NCBI RefSeq assembly: GCF_007559275.1
Contig: NZ_VMHK01000007.1
Span: 48,675-112,674 of the forward strand
Direction of reading: 5' to 3'
Origin: Bifidobacterium apousia
GTDB lineage: Bacteria; Actinomycetota; Actinomycetes; Actinomycetales; Bifidobacteriaceae
DNA: 64,000 bases
The notes below the pieces were generated by a model, which made no database searches, was not told the origin of the DNA, and worked only from the letters and a program-made list of their open reading frames with translations. This document shows, one piece after another, positions 44,723-54,612 of this stretch. Position 1 is the first letter of the stretch, and each line of letters starts with the position of its first letter. The translations under genes were made by a program, and so were the position numbers.

Positions 44723-46030
44723 ATGGTCGAAGAGAACCCGGTACAGCAATCCTACGATGTCCTGAACTCTTCGATCTCGCAGGTGGATCCGGAGATCGCA
44801 GCACTGCTGGATGGAGAGTTGGAGCGCCAGCGCGGCGGTCTGGAGATGATCGCCTCTGAGAACTTCGTGCCCAAGGCTGTCTTGCAGGCCCAGGGATCCG
44901 TGCTGACCAACAAGTACGCCGAGGGCTATCCCGGCAAACGCTACTACGGCGGATGCGAGTGGGTGGACCAGGTCGAGAACCTGGCCCGGGACCGCGCCAA
45001 GGTCCTGTTCGGCGCCGAATATGCCAACGTCCAACCGCATTCGGGCGCCCAGGCCAACGCCGCCGTCTATCAGGCCCTGATCAAGCCCGGCGACACTGTG
45101 CTGGGCCTGGCCCTGGACCATGGCGGCCACCTGACACACGGCATGAAGATCAACTTCTCCGGACGCTTTTACCATGCTGAGTCCTACGGGGTCGATCCGG
45201 ACACCTTCCGCATCGAGCCCGAGATCATCCGCCAGCGGGCCCTGGAGACCCATCCGGCCCTGATCATCGGCGGGTGGAGCGCCTATCCGCGCATTGAGGA
45301 CTTTGCAGCCATGAAGGAAATCGCCGACGAGGTGGGGGCCAAGTTCTGGGTGGATATGGCCCACTTCGCCGGCATGGTTGCGGCCGGCCTGCACCCCAGC
45401 CCGGTGCCCTATGCCGATGTGGTCTCCTCCACGGCCCACAAGACCCTGGGCGGACCCAGGTCCGGGTTCATCCTGGCTCGTCAGGAGTATGCCAAGAAGC
45501 TCAACTCCTCGGTCTTCCCCGGCAACCAGGGCGGCCCGCTCATGCATGTGATCGCCGCCAAGGCTGTGGCCTTCAAGCTGGCCGGCACGCCTGAATTCAA
45601 GGAGCGGATGGAGCGCACTCTGGAGGGCGCCAAGATTCTGGCTGAGCGCCTGATGGCCAAGGATGTGGCCGACAACGGCATCACCGTGCTCACTGGAGGG
45701 ACTGATGTCCACCTGGTCATGGTGGATCTGCGCAACAGCGAGATGGACGGCCGTCAGGGGGAGGACCTGCTGGCCAGGATCGGCATCACCGTCAACCGCA
45801 ATACGGTCCCCTTCGATCCGCGTCCTGCCTCTGTGGCCTCCGGACTGCGCATCGGGACCTCCGCCCTGGCCACACGCGGATTCGGCCCGGCCCAGTACGA
45901 GGAGGTGGCTGACGTGATCGGCACAGCGCTGGCCCAGGGTCCCCAGGCGGATTTGGATGCCCTCAAGGCCCGGGTGGACCGCCTGGTCGAGGCCTTCCCG
46001 CTCTATCCTGAGCTGGACCAGACCCACTGA
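44723..46030 (+). CDS. glyA: Serine hydroxymethyltransferase
   Basis: This 435-residue PLP enzyme interconverts serine and glycine and supplies one-carbon units. The PLP lysine is K240 in [13 protein letters not shown]. Conserved segments are [43 protein letters not shown], and [15 protein letters not shown]. The ATG at 44723 has AAAGGAGCG upstream; the open frame begins earlier but has no ribosome site there. It is divergent from thrC; the region between holds a spaced inverted repeat. Confidence 0.96.
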   Translation: MVEENPVQQSYDVLNSSISQVDPEIAALLDGELERQRGGLEMIASENFVPKAVLQAQGSVLTNKYAEGYPGKRYYGGCEWVDQVENLARDRAKVLFGAEYANVQPHSGAQANAAVYQALIKPGDTVLGLALDHGGHLTHGMKINFSGRFYHAESYGVDPDTFRIEPEIIRQRALETHPALIIGGWSAYPRIEDFAAMKEIADEVGAKFWVDMAHFAGMVAAGLHPSPVPYADVVSSTAHKTLGGPRSGFILARQEYAKKLNSSVFPGNQGGPLMHVIAAKAVAFKLAGTPEFKERMERTLEGAKILAERLMAKDVADNGITVLTGGTDVHLVMVDLRNSEMDGRQGEDLLARIGITVNRNTVPFDPRPASVASGLRIGTSALATRGFGPAQYEEVADVIGTALAQGPQADLDALKARVDRLVEAFPLYPELDQTH

Positions 46031-46158
46031 TCGGCCCTTGGAGGAGGCAGGCGCGGCAGTGCCCTCCCTCCTCCTGTCGTCATTGCCCTCGCTGAGGGTT
46101 ACAATCGGTACAGAATACGGGTCTGGCAGACCCGTGAGGGCGAAAGGATCTGACGAAC

Positions 46159-47463
46159 ATGAGTGAAAGCGAGAACTCCGATCGTCAGGATGTGTTCGAT
46201 CGTGTCTGTGCCATGGCCGATGCGGCGGCCGCTGCACAGGCAGGCCTGGCAGGCATGAACGGCCAGGCCAGGAATGCCCTCTTGCTGGCCCTGGCCGATG
46301 CACTGATCGATCAGGCCGATCAGATTGCCGCAGTCAATGAGCAGGACTGCACCCAGGCTTTTGAAGAAGGAATGAGCGCCGGTCTGATAGACCGTCTGCG
46401 CTTGGACAAGGTTCGTATCGCGGATGCCGCCCGGGGCGTGCGCATGGTGGCGGGGCTGACCGATCCCCTGGGCGAGGTGGTTCGCGGCCATGACATGCCC
46501 AACGGCATGCGGCTCAATCAGGTGCGAGTTCCCCTGGGCGTGGTGGCCATGATCTACGAGGCCAGGCCCAACGTCACCATCGATGTGGTGGCCCTCTGCC
46601 TCAAGTCCGGCAATGCGGCCCTCCTGCGAGGGGGTCACGCGGCCCAGCGTACCAACCGCGCCCTGGTGGAACTGATAGGCGGGGTGCTTAGTGAGCAGGG
46701 GTTGGATCCGGCTCTGGTGGCTTCCGTGGACCGATACGGTCGCGATGGGGCCCAGGCCCTGATGAAGGCACGCGGTCATATCGATTTGCTGGTGCCCAGG
46801 GGTGGCCGAGGGCTGATCCGCAGCGTAATTGAGCAGGCCACCGTGCCCACCATCGAGACCGGGGCTGGCAATGTCCATATCTACGTGGATCGCTCGGTGG
46901 ACATGGATCAGGCCATTCCCATCATCATCAACGCCAAGACCCAGCGGGTGGGCGTCTGCAACGCCGCCGAAAAACTGATCGTCCACCGGGATGTGGCCGC
47001 TGAATTCCTGCCCCGTGTGGCCCAAGCGCTGACGCAGGCCCAGGTCGAGCTGCGCCTGGACGCGGTCTCCATGGACATTCTCGCCGGGCATGGTTTGCCT
47101 GAAGAACTGCTGGTTCGCGCAGAGGAAGCCGACTGGGACCGCGAGTATCTGGATCTGAAGATGGGGGTGCGCGTGGTGGACTCCCTGGATCAGGCCATCG
47201 AGCACATCAACCGTCACTCCACCGGTCATACCGAGGCCATCCTGGCCCGGGACTACGAGGCCGTGGAGGAGTTCTCCCGCCGGGTGGATTCGGCAGTGAT
47301 CATGGTCAACGCCTCAACCAGATTCACCGATGGCGGCATGTTCGGCATGGGCGCCGAGCTGGGCATCTCCACCCAGAAGCTGCACGCCCGAGGACCCATG
47401 GGTCTGCAGGAGCTGACCACCACCAAGTGGATCGGTTACGGCAGGGGGCAGGTGCGGCCGTGA
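46159..47463 (+). CDS. proA: Glutamate-5-semialdehyde dehydrogenase (gamma-glutamyl phosphate reductase)
   Basis: This 434-residue aldehyde-dehydrogenase-fold enzyme makes the second step of proline synthesis, reducing gamma-glutamyl phosphate with NADPH. The catalytic Cys is C267 in [11 protein letters not shown]. Hallmarks are [46 protein letters not shown], and [21 protein letters not shown]. The ATG follows AAAGGATCTG. It overlaps the next gene (GTGA), which in turn overlaps nadD, so three genes are coupled. Confidence 0.95.
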   Translation: MSESENSDRQDVFDRVCAMADAAAAAQAGLAGMNGQARNALLLALADALIDQADQIAAVNEQDCTQAFEEGMSAGLIDRLRLDKVRIADAARGVRMVAGLTDPLGEVVRGHDMPNGMRLNQVRVPLGVVAMIYEARPNVTIDVVALCLKSGNAALLRGGHAAQRTNRALVELIGGVLSEQGLDPALVASVDRYGRDGAQALMKARGHIDLLVPRGGRGLIRSVIEQATVPTIETGAGNVHIYVDRSVDMDQAIPIIINAKTQRVGVCNAAEKLIVHRDVAAEFLPRVAQALTQAQVELRLDAVSMDILAGHGLPEELLVRAEEADWDREYLDLKMGVRVVDSLDQAIEHINRHSTGHTEAILARDYEAVEEFSRRVDSAVIMVNASTRFTDGGMFGMGAELGISTQKLHARGPMGLQELTTTKWIGYGRGQVRP

Positions 47464-48017
47464 ACGAGAAGATCGAAGAGCTCTTCCAGCGCGAGCACGA
47501 CAATCCGCGCATCTGGCTCAGGGTTGCTTCAGAGCGGTTGAGCCTGCTGCGGTACGTCTTTCTGGTCCAAATCGAGGACGGCATTCCGGATGCAGACCAG
47601 CGCTCCTGCCTGGAGTACGCCGACGCTGTCCTGATTGGCTGGCCTGACGAGCATGCCGATGATGTGTACGACCTGGACAAGGACCAGCTCAACGAGGTCA
47701 GGCATGACATCACCGTCATGGAGGAGCGGGTGCCGGTCTTCCGCAAACAGGAGCAGGAGGGGCGCATTGCCGACCTGTCCGATTCATTGGTAGCCATCAC
47801 CGGATGCGTGGCCCAGGTTCGTCGGGCCTACCAGCCGGGCTTCCCACTGCCCACCTACTCCGAGATTCGCCGCGTGGTCCAGGAGGAGTGGAATGCCGAC
47901 ATGGAGCGGATCGATCCCGACCGGGTCAATCCCAGCGCCGAGCAGATGCGCGAAGAGGCCAAGTCTGAGAACGAGGAGAACGCCTCGGAAGCCAGACGGG
48001 AGGGCGAGCAGGCGTGA
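47460..48017 (+). CDS. Conserved protein of unknown function, proA-nadD operon
   Basis: This 185-residue soluble protein starts with GTG overlapping the proA stop and ends overlapping the nadD start. It is rich in Glu, Arg and Asp, with several amphipathic helices ([60 protein letters not shown]) and a charged C-terminal tail ([17 protein letters not shown]). No membrane helix, signal or catalytic motif is visible and I do not recognise a family. Its tight coupling with proA and nadD shows it is expressed; function unknown. Confidence 0.7.
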   Translation: MNEKIEELFQREHDNPRIWLRVASERLSLLRYVFLVQIEDGIPDADQRSCLEYADAVLIGWPDEHADDVYDLDKDQLNEVRHDITVMEERVPVFRKQEQEGRIADLSDSLVAITGCVAQVRRAYQPGFPLPTYSEIRRVVQEEWNADMERIDPDRVNPSAEQMREEAKSENEENASEARREGEQA

Positions 48018-48703
48018 ACCGGATGATGTCTGAGCTGTCCAAGGAGGGGGAATCCGGGCAGGAGCCACCAGATATTGACGGGGCATGTAGGCCTGCCCAC
48101 CATAACCGCCGACCCCGGGTGGGGATCATGGGCGGCACCTTCGACCCCATTCACAACGGCCACTTGGTGGCTGCCTCGGAGGTGGCCTGGGTCTACGACC
48201 TGGATGAGGTCATTTTTGTGCCCACCGGCCGTCCGGCCTTCAAGCTGAACAAGACGGTGACCAATGCTGAGGACCGCTATCTGATGACCGTGATCGCCAC
48301 GGCCTCCAACCCCAAGTTCACCGTCTCCCGGGTGGACATTGAGCGTCCTGGCATCACCTACACAGTGGACACCCTGCGCGACATCAAGCGGATGCGTCCC
48401 GACAGCGACCTCTTCTTCATCACCGGGGCGGACGCTGTGGCCGAGATCATGCGCTGGAAGGATGCCAACCGGATGTGGGATCTGGCCAAGTTCGTGGCCG
48501 TTTCCCGGCCCGGCTACTCCTCCAGCCTGGACGACCTTCAGGTGCCTGCTCAGCGGGTGGATACCCTGGAGATTCCGGCCCTGTCCATCTCGTCCACAGA
48601 TGTGCGCCGTCGTTCGGCCAGGGGCATGCCGGTCTGGTACCTGGTTCCGGACGGGGTGGTGCAGTACATCAACAAGCACGGGCTCTACCGCTCGGCTTCC
48701 TGA
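48014..48703 (+). CDS. nadD: Nicotinate-nucleotide adenylyltransferase
   Basis: This 229-residue enzyme forms deamido-NAD+ from nicotinate mononucleotide and ATP. The nucleotidyltransferase motif is [12 protein letters not shown] near residues 39-50, and the C-terminal ISSTDVRRR is the family (ISxTxxR) motif. [12 protein letters not shown] and [13 protein letters not shown] are also conserved. The first ~35 residues are an unconserved extension. The start GTG overlaps the upstream gene by 4 bases. With nadE and nadK the window contains three late NAD(P) genes. Confidence 0.94.
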   Translation: MNRMMSELSKEGESGQEPPDIDGACRPAHHNRRPRVGIMGGTFDPIHNGHLVAASEVAWVYDLDEVIFVPTGRPAFKLNKTVTNAEDRYLMTVIATASNPKFTVSRVDIERPGITYTVDTLRDIKRMRPDSDLFFITGADAVAEIMRWKDANRMWDLAKFVAVSRPGYSSSLDDLQVPAQRVDTLEIPALSISSTDVRRRSARGMPVWYLVPDGVVQYINKHGLYRSAS

Positions 48704-48809
48704 GCTTCGCATACTGTCGGACTCGCCAACACGGACAGCCCGGCCGTGTCAGCGCGCGCCATTATTATGGAGGCTGTCCGCTTCAGCGAAAACAACGTTT
48801 GGAGATATG

Positions 48810-49823
48810 GTGAGCGCGATACTCAAAGGCAGACCAGGAAAAAATCTCATACTTGTCACAGGCCGGGCCCATCCCAGACTCGCGGCGGACGTGGCCGATC
48901 AACTCGGTATCGACGTCCTGGAGACGACGGCATACGACTTTGCCAACGGCGAGATGTATGTGCGTTATACGGAGTCGGTGCGCGGTGCGGATGTCTTTGT
49001 CCTGCAGACCCACTCGGACCCGGTCAACAAGTCCATCATGGAACAGCTGATCATGATCGATGCCCTCAAGAGGGCCTCGGCGCGATCCATCACCGCGGTC
49101 TGCCCGCTCCTGGGCTACTCCCGTCAGGACAAGAAGCATCTGGGCCGCGAGCCCATCTCCTGCCGGCTCATGTTCGACCTGCTCAAGACGGCTGGCGCGG
49201 ACCGGATCATGTCGGTTGACCTGCACGCCGCCCAGTCCCAGGGCTTCTTCGACGGGCCTGTGGACCATCTGATCGCCATGCCTGTGCTGGTGGACTATGT
49301 GCGCGACCGGATGGATCTGTCCAAGGTGGCCGTGGTCTCGCCGGATGCCGGCCGCATCCGGGTGGCCGAGCAGTGGGCCCAGCGCCTGGGAGGCGTGCCC
49401 CTGGCCTTCATCCACAAGACCCGTGACATCACCCAGCCCAACAAGGCTGTGGCCCATCGGGTGGTGGGCGACGTGCGTGGCCTGGACTGTGTGCTGGTGG
49501 ACGACCTGATCGACACCGGCGGCACCATCACCGAGGCCTGCAACGTCCTGGAGGAGGCCGGCGCCAACTCCATCACCATCGTGGCCACTCATGGCGTCAT
49601 GTCCGGGCCTGCCGTGGAACGGCTCAAGTCCTGCCAGGCCAAGGAGGTCATTGTCACCGACACGGTCCCCATTCCCCAGGAGAAGCGTTGGGATGGATTG
49701 ACTGTGCTGTCCATCGCCCCCCTGCTGGCCTCGGCCATCAAGGCGGTCTTTGAGGATGGCTCGGTGGCCCGGCTCTTCGACACGTATCCGGCTCATCACG
49801 GCCAGGGCTTCCTCTTTGCCTAA
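48810..49823 (+). CDS. prs: Ribose-phosphate pyrophosphokinase (PRPP synthetase)
   Basis: This enzyme of about 337 residues makes PRPP from ribose 5-phosphate and ATP, feeding nucleotide, His and Trp synthesis. The N-terminal half has NGEMYVRYTESVRGADVFVLQTH, SVDLHAAQSQGFF and VSPDAGRIRVAEQWA. The PRPP-binding loop is LVDDLIDTGGTI. GGAG at 48801-48804 gives better spacing to GTG 48810 than to ATG 48807; both are in frame. The long frame starting inside nadD is not coding before this. A tRNA gene lies 80 bases downstream. Confidence 0.94.
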   Translation: MSAILKGRPGKNLILVTGRAHPRLAADVADQLGIDVLETTAYDFANGEMYVRYTESVRGADVFVLQTHSDPVNKSIMEQLIMIDALKRASARSITAVCPLLGYSRQDKKHLGREPISCRLMFDLLKTAGADRIMSVDLHAAQSQGFFDGPVDHLIAMPVLVDYVRDRMDLSKVAVVSPDAGRIRVAEQWAQRLGGVPLAFIHKTRDITQPNKAVAHRVVGDVRGLDCVLVDDLIDTGGTITEACNVLEEAGANSITIVATHGVMSGPAVERLKSCQAKEVIVTDTVPIPQEKRWDGLTVLSIAPLLASAIKAVFEDGSVARLFDTYPAHHGQGFLFA

Positions 49824-49905
49824 AGCCCTGCCTGCCCGGCATGGCGTGGCGTAATCGTCCGGCTGTGGCATAATAAACCTGGCGGGGCCTCAAGGGTTCC
49901 GCCTT

Positions 49906-49976
49906 TCCCCCATGGTGTAAAGGCAGCACACGGGTCTTTGGAACCCTTAGTCTTGGTTCGAATCCAGGTGGGGGAG
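49906..49976 (+). tRNA. tRNA-Gln (anticodon TTG)
   Basis: The acceptor stem TCCCCCA (49906-49912) pairs with TGGGGGA (49969-49975). The D arm is GTGT/GCAC. The anticodon loop CTTTGGA carries TTG, reading CAA (Gln). The T arm is CTTGG-TTCGAAT-CCAGG (49952-49968). The final G (49976) is the discriminator base. CCA is not encoded. Confidence 0.93.
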
Positions 49977-50043
49977 CTTACGCTCGCCGATTCCGGTCGG
50001 AGACGGCCTCCTTGGGGTCGGTGACCAACCGAAAGGAACTGTC

Positions 50044-50841
50044 TTGGCAGTCAAGAAGATCGAAACCTGGCTCACCGACATGGACGGCGTGCTGGTGCAC
50101 GAGAACACGGCCCTGCCCGGAGCTGCCGAATTCATCGACACCCTCAAGCGCAACAACCGCCAGTATCTGGTGCTGACCAACAATCCCATCTACACCCCAC
50201 GTGACCTTTCGGCCCGCCTTGGCCGTTCGGGCATCGACGTGCCCGAGGATCGGATCTGGACCTCAGCCCTGGCCACCGCCGACTTCGTGTCCCGGACCAT
50301 GCCGCAGGGATCGGCCTATGTGATCGGCGAGGCCGGGCTGACCACGGCCCTGCACGAGGCCGGGTTCATTCTTTCCGACATCAACCCGGACTATGTGATC
50401 CTGGGCGAGACCCGGACATACTCCTTTGAGTCCATCACCACAGCCATCCGCCTGATCCTGGGAGGCGCCCGCTTCATCTGCACCAACCCGGACGCCACCG
50501 GACCCAGCGAGAACGGCGTCCTGCCGGCAGCCGGCGCGGTGGCGGCCCTGGTGACCAAGGCCACCAACCGGGAGCCCTACTTCGTGGGCAAGCCCAACCC
50601 CATCATGTTCCGCACGGCCCTGAACAGGGTGGGCGGCCACTCCGAGACCACGGCCATGATCGGCGACCGGATGGACACCGACGTGGTGGCCGGAGTCGAG
50701 GCCGGTCTGAACACCTTCCTGGTGCTGACAGGCATCACCACACGTTCCGAGGTGGAAACCTTCCCCTACCGCCCTGACCAGGTGGTGGATTCCATTCAGG
50801 ATCTGATCGACATCGCCGAGAGCGGGGTGGTGGAGTTTTGA
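50044..50841 (+). CDS. HAD-IIA family sugar-phosphate phosphatase (NagD-like)
   Basis: This 265-residue phosphatase has the HAD motif I TDMDGVLV (nucleophile Asp12, Asp14). The cap region fits subfamily IIA. Motif II NNPIYTP and motifs III/IV GKPNPIMFRTAL and MIGDRMDTDVVAGVEAG follow. The start is TTG at 50044 with AAGGA 6 bases upstream. It overlaps glmU by 4 bases. NagD-type enzymes dephosphorylate sugar or nucleotide phosphates; the substrate is unknown, but the glmU coupling hints at amino-sugar metabolism. Confidence 0.88.
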   Translation: MAVKKIETWLTDMDGVLVHENTALPGAAEFIDTLKRNNRQYLVLTNNPIYTPRDLSARLGRSGIDVPEDRIWTSALATADFVSRTMPQGSAYVIGEAGLTTALHEAGFILSDINPDYVILGETRTYSFESITTAIRLILGGARFICTNPDATGPSENGVLPAAGAVAALVTKATNREPYFVGKPNPIMFRTALNRVGGHSETTAMIGDRMDTDVVAGVEAGLNTFLVLTGITTRSEVETFPYRPDQVVDSIQDLIDIAESGVVEF

Positions 50842-52232
50842 GCGGCGGGCAGACGCTGACCGCTGGCATCATCCTGGCCGCAGGCGAGGGCACTCGCATG
50901 CATTCGGCTCATCCCAAGGTTCTGCACACCTTGGCCGGCAAGACCTTCCTGCAGAGAGTCATGACTTCGGTGATCGCCCTGAATCCCGAGCTGACGGCCG
51001 TGGTGGTTCATCATCAGGCCGACTTGGTGGCGCAGGCTGCACGCTCTTACGATCCCCAGGTCCGCATCGTGCGTCAGGACAGCCGACCGGGCACGGGGCG
51101 TGCGGTCCAGTGCGCCGTGGATCAGCTGGATGGCGAGCTCCAGCACGACGGCCAGGTGCTGATCGTGGCCTCGGACATGCCCCTGCTGGACGCGGATACG
51201 CTGCAAAGCCTGCTTGACTATCATGTCAATTCCGGCGACGGGGCCACCGTGCTGACGGTTAATCTGGACGACCCTAGCGGATACGGCCGCATCATTCGTG
51301 ATCAGGATGGACGGGTCCTGCGTATCGTCGAACAGCGGGACGCCACCGGCACCGAACTGGCCGTCAAGGAGGTCAACACTTCCGTTTACGTCTTCGAGGC
51401 GGATCTGCTGCGCCAGGCGGTCCGCGGTCTGGACGACAGCAACGCCCAGGGGGAGTTCTATCTGACCGATGCCCTGGAGACAGCCCGCCGCTTGGGCCGG
51501 GTCGGAGCCTTCGCTGCTCCTGATCCGCTCAAGGTCGAAGGCGTCAACGACAGGGTCCAGTTGGCTGAACTGGCCAAGGCCCATAACCTGCGGGTCTGCC
51601 AGGAGTTCATGCGCCAGGGGGTGACCATCCTGGACCCGTCTACCACCTGGATCGAGGACGACGTGGTCATCCAGCAGGATGCCGTCATCCTGCCCGGATG
51701 CTTCCTGCAGGGTCATACCGAGATCGCCTCGGACACGGTCATCGGCCCCTATACCACTCTGATTGACGCCATCGTCGAGCCGCAGGCCAGGGTGGAGCGT
51801 TCCCGCGTGCAGGAGACCCGGATCGGGGCCCGGGCCAACATCGGCCCATGGACCTATCTGAGGGCCGGCAACGTCCTTGCCGAGGACACCAAGGCCGGGG
51901 CCTTCGTGGAGATGAAGAAGGCCACCATCGACCACGGGACCAAGGTGCCCCACCTTTCTTATGTGGGTGATGCCCACATAGGCCACGACAGCAACGTGGG
52001 CGGCGGGTCCATCACGGCCAATTACGACGGCGTGCATAAGAACCGCACCGAGATCGGGTCGGAGGTGCACGTGGGCGCAGGAAACCTCTTCGTGGCACCC
52101 GTCCAGGTGGGCGACGGGGTCACTACCGGGGCCGGATCGGTCATCCGCCATCCGGTCGAGGACGGGGCCATGGTCTACTCCACCAATGATCAGCATCAGG
52201 TTCCGGACTGGAAGCCCGCCTGGGAGCGGTAA
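50838..52232 (+). CDS. glmU: Bifunctional UDP-N-acetylglucosamine pyrophosphorylase / glucosamine-1-phosphate N-acetyltransferase
   Basis: This 464-residue enzyme makes UDP-GlcNAc for the cell wall. The uridyltransferase domain has GIILAAGEGTRMHS (around residues 9-22) with HPKVLHTLAGK. The acetyltransferase is the left-handed beta-helix in the C-terminal third (hexapeptide repeats, KVPHLSYVGDAHIGHDSNVGGGSITANYDG region). TTG start within TTGA overlap of the HAD gene. GGAG lies a few bases upstream. Operon with rsfS downstream. Confidence 0.95.
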   Translation: MSGGQTLTAGIILAAGEGTRMHSAHPKVLHTLAGKTFLQRVMTSVIALNPELTAVVVHHQADLVAQAARSYDPQVRIVRQDSRPGTGRAVQCAVDQLDGELQHDGQVLIVASDMPLLDADTLQSLLDYHVNSGDGATVLTVNLDDPSGYGRIIRDQDGRVLRIVEQRDATGTELAVKEVNTSVYVFEADLLRQAVRGLDDSNAQGEFYLTDALETARRLGRVGAFAAPDPLKVEGVNDRVQLAELAKAHNLRVCQEFMRQGVTILDPSTTWIEDDVVIQQDAVILPGCFLQGHTEIASDTVIGPYTTLIDAIVEPQARVERSRVQETRIGARANIGPWTYLRAGNVLAEDTKAGAFVEMKKATIDHGTKVPHLSYVGDAHIGHDSNVGGGSITANYDGVHKNRTEIGSEVHVGAGNLFVAPVQVGDGVTTGAGSVIRHPVEDGAMVYSTNDQHQVPDWKPAWER

Positions 52233-52273
52233 TCATGGGAGCATCGGCTTCACAACAAGGAAAGGCGTGACAA

Positions 52274-52750
52274 GTGCCAGCATTGCAGGAATCCATCGAC
52301 GCGGTCCGGGTGGCCGCTCGGGCTGCCAACGATGTCAAGGCCATGGACATCGTGGCCTTCGACGTCTCCCGGCCCATCGCCATCACCGATATCTTCATGG
52401 TGGCCACCGGCAGCAACGAACGTCAGGTCCTGGCCATCGCCGAGGAGGTGGAGAAGCAGCTCCACCTGCAGAAGAACCTGGATCCCCGCTCGCGGGAGGG
52501 CGTCCAGGAGGCCCAGTGGGTTCTGCTGGACTACGGTGACTTCGTCATCCACATCATGCACAAGCAGGCCCGGGCCTACTACGATCTGGAACGGCTTTGG
52601 AAGGACTGCCCCCAGGTCGACCTGCAGCTGGAGCACCCCTTCACCCTCGCCGATGACGACCAGGACAGCCAGCTGGCCTCCAAGGCGGACGATCTGAATG
52701 GGGATGATCTGCGCAGCCGTTTCGCCGACCCTCAGGAAAGCCATGACTGA
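52274..52750 (+). CDS. rsfS: Ribosome silencing factor RsfS (Iojap/YbeB family)
   Basis: This 158-residue protein binds large ribosomal subunit protein L14 and blocks subunit joining in slow growth. The Iojap core occupies residues ~5-120: DIVAFDVSRPIAITDIFMVATGSNERQV, then GVQEAQWVLLDYGDFVIHIMHKQARAYYDLERLW. The last ~40 residues are an acidic extension. GTG start after AAGGAAAGG. It overlaps the histidine phosphatase gene by 8 bases, and is near nadD, the common rsfS neighbourhood. Confidence 0.92.
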   Translation: MPALQESIDAVRVAARAANDVKAMDIVAFDVSRPIAITDIFMVATGSNERQVLAIAEEVEKQLHLQKNLDPRSREGVQEAQWVLLDYGDFVIHIMHKQARAYYDLERLWKDCPQVDLQLEHPFTLADDDQDSQLASKADDLNGDDLRSRFADPQESHD

Positions 52751-53483
52751 CTCGGTTGCCACCGTCGAGGGTGGACGGCATGTGCGCTCCATGACCGTGG
52801 TTCGTCACGGGCAGACTTCATATAATGCAAAGCACCGGATGCAGGGCCAGATCGACATTCCCCTCAACAGCGTTGGCCGCTGGCAGGTGGAGAGGGCTGC
52901 CGAGGAGCTCCGGGCAGAGTACGTGGATGGCGCTCCTCAAGACCGTCACCTGCTGGTGGTCTCCTCTGACCTGGGTCGGGCTGCCGCCACCGCTCATGCC
53001 TTTGCCGACCCCTTGGGCCAGACGGTCCATCTTGATTCCGGGCTGCGCGAGCGCAGCTTTGGCGAGTGGGAGGGGGCCAGCGCCGAAGAGGTTCGCCAAC
53101 GCTGGCCCGAGGACTACGAATCCTGGTCCCGAGGCGCCGGGGGAGAGCTGCTTCACGGTGCCGAGACCAAGGCACAGGTAGGCAAACGAGGCTTGGAAAC
53201 CCTGAATCGTTGGATTCATCGGGCTGGTCCGGATACGGATCTCATGGTCTTCTCCCATGGGTCCTTCATAGCCCAGGCCCTCCAGGCTCTGCTGGGCATG
53301 GCCAGTGAATATCCCGAATACCTAGGTCTGGTCACCATGCGCAATGCCCACTGGGCGCGATTGATGCCACGAGACCTGCCAGACGGCGGTCTGCGCTGGT
53401 CCATGATCGACTACAATCGCGGTCCTGCCATCGCCATGCGGGGGGACTGGGACAATCCCCGAGGGCTGGTTCAGACCGACTGA
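52743..53483 (+). CDS. Histidine phosphatase (phosphoglycerate mutase-like) family protein
   Basis: This 246-residue protein has the phospho-His motif VRHGQTSYN, the second Arg in SSDLGRAAATA, RERSFGEWEG and the second catalytic His in VFSHGSFI. The family includes cofactor-dependent phosphoglycerate mutases and broad phosphatases; the sequence does not favour true glycolytic mutase. The start at 52743 overlaps rsfS by 8 bases. A clear position next to rsfS is frequent in actinobacteria. The substrate is unknown. Confidence 0.88.
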   Translation: MTDSVATVEGGRHVRSMTVVRHGQTSYNAKHRMQGQIDIPLNSVGRWQVERAAEELRAEYVDGAPQDRHLLVVSSDLGRAAATAHAFADPLGQTVHLDSGLRERSFGEWEGASAEEVRQRWPEDYESWSRGAGGELLHGAETKAQVGKRGLETLNRWIHRAGPDTDLMVFSHGSFIAQALQALLGMASEYPEYLGLVTMRNAHWARLMPRDLPDGGLRWSMIDYNRGPAIAMRGDWDNPRGLVQTD

Positions 53484-53557
53484 CCATCACAGGATCGCCA
53501 TGACGACCAGCTACCATAAGAGCGCAGCAACCAGCCGTTGGATCAAAAGGGGTCGTA

Positions 53558-54484
53558 GTGAAGCAGTTCTTTCATGACATTTCCTGGGCGCAGATCGTCG
53601 CCGGCGCTCTTGCAGCCATGACCTCCTTCTGGCTGGCCGCCAAGATCGGCGTGGCGGGATCCATCATCGGCGTAGCCATCGGTTCCATCGTCTCTGCTGT
53701 GGCCTCGCAGATCTACAAGAATGTCTTGGAAGCCTCTGGTCAGAAGCTGCAGGAGTCTGTGGTCGGCAGTGCCGACCAGGATGATGACGATTCCAAGACG
53801 GATACGGACAGCGATTCAGCCGCTGATAGGCAGACCAGGGTCTTGCCGGCACAGGGGAAAGGCGCTTCGGACGATTCCAGCGGTGCTGCCGACGGGTCCA
53901 CCCAGGTCATGGCGCCGGTTGATGGATCCACCCAGGTCATGCCTCCTGTCGGTGGCGAAAAGTCGGCAGCCAAGACCGGCAGAACCATTTCGTCCAACAA
54001 TGGTCCTCGGGCCCATGCGGCCCCCATTGCGGCAACCAGCAAAAAGAAACTGGATCAGCGCCGCCGCAACGTCATCATCGTCTCAGTGGTCAGCGCTCTG
54101 GTGGCCGTGCTGCTGTCCGCCCTGGCCATCAATGCCCTGACCAAAGGCGAAGGCACCGACAAGGTGGTCCGCAACGTGGTCAGCCCTTCGACCAGCCAGG
54201 TAACCCCCAGCCAGGAGGAAGAGACCCCCTCCAAGCCTGCACAGCGTACTGAGCAGCCTGAAGACCAGGCGACCCCGGGTGCCCCCCAGAATCAGCCTTC
54301 GGGAACGAATCAGCACCAAGGCAACGAACAGGGATCCGGGCAAGGTCAACAGCAGGGAGGGAACCCCACGAGCACGCCCTCGCCGTCTGCGGATGCGACA
54401 GGCTCCACGCCCAGCCCCTCAAGTACGGCTTCCACACCCCAGTCGTCGCCGACGAGCACGACCAATTCCTTGCCTCATAACTGA
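53558..54484 (+). CDS. Two-helix membrane protein with repeat and Ser/Pro/Gln-rich tail
   Basis: This 308-residue protein has an N-terminal hydrophobic segment (WAQIVAGALAAMTSFWLAAKI and on through GSIIGVAIGSIVSAVASQIY, residues ~9-52). An Asp/Ser-rich region follows, containing a tandem repeat GSTQVMAPVD / GSTQVMPPVG. A second helix (VIIVSVVSALVAVLLSALAINAL) is near residues 172-194. The last ~110 residues are low-complexity, rich in Pro, Ser, Thr and Gln. GTG start after AAAAGGGG. I recognise no functional domain; an envelope role is possible because of the layout. Confidence 0.75.
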   Translation: MKQFFHDISWAQIVAGALAAMTSFWLAAKIGVAGSIIGVAIGSIVSAVASQIYKNVLEASGQKLQESVVGSADQDDDDSKTDTDSDSAADRQTRVLPAQGKGASDDSSGAADGSTQVMAPVDGSTQVMPPVGGEKSAAKTGRTISSNNGPRAHAAPIAATSKKKLDQRRRNVIIVSVVSALVAVLLSALAINALTKGEGTDKVVRNVVSPSTSQVTPSQEEETPSKPAQRTEQPEDQATPGAPQNQPSGTNQHQGNEQGSGQGQQQGGNPTSTPSPSADATGSTPSPSSTASTPQSSPTSTTNSLPHN

Positions 54485-54522
54485 CCGGTCGCCCGGCGCG
54501 GCACACCCATCTCACCATGTAA

Positions 54523-54538
54523 TGTGACTAGGGTCACT
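54523..54538. promoter_or_regulatory. CRP/GlxR- or Rex-like site upstream of gldA
   Basis: TGTGA-CTAGGG-TCACT matches TGTGA-N6-TCACA at 9 of 10 fixed positions, 74 bases before the gldA start. It is the second such site in the window, both before fermentation genes. Confidence 0.6.
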
Positions 54539-54612
54539 TTCAGACGGGCCAAGAGGCTCGTCACTAAGGACCTGGTCCCGAAGGCGGGATCAGCGATGAG
54601 AAAGGTGTATGT

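Noticed and set aside
48339..48806. Extended frame upstream of prs
   Set aside because: It overlaps nadD in another frame; the PRPP synthetase fold starts at 48807-48810 behind GGAG.
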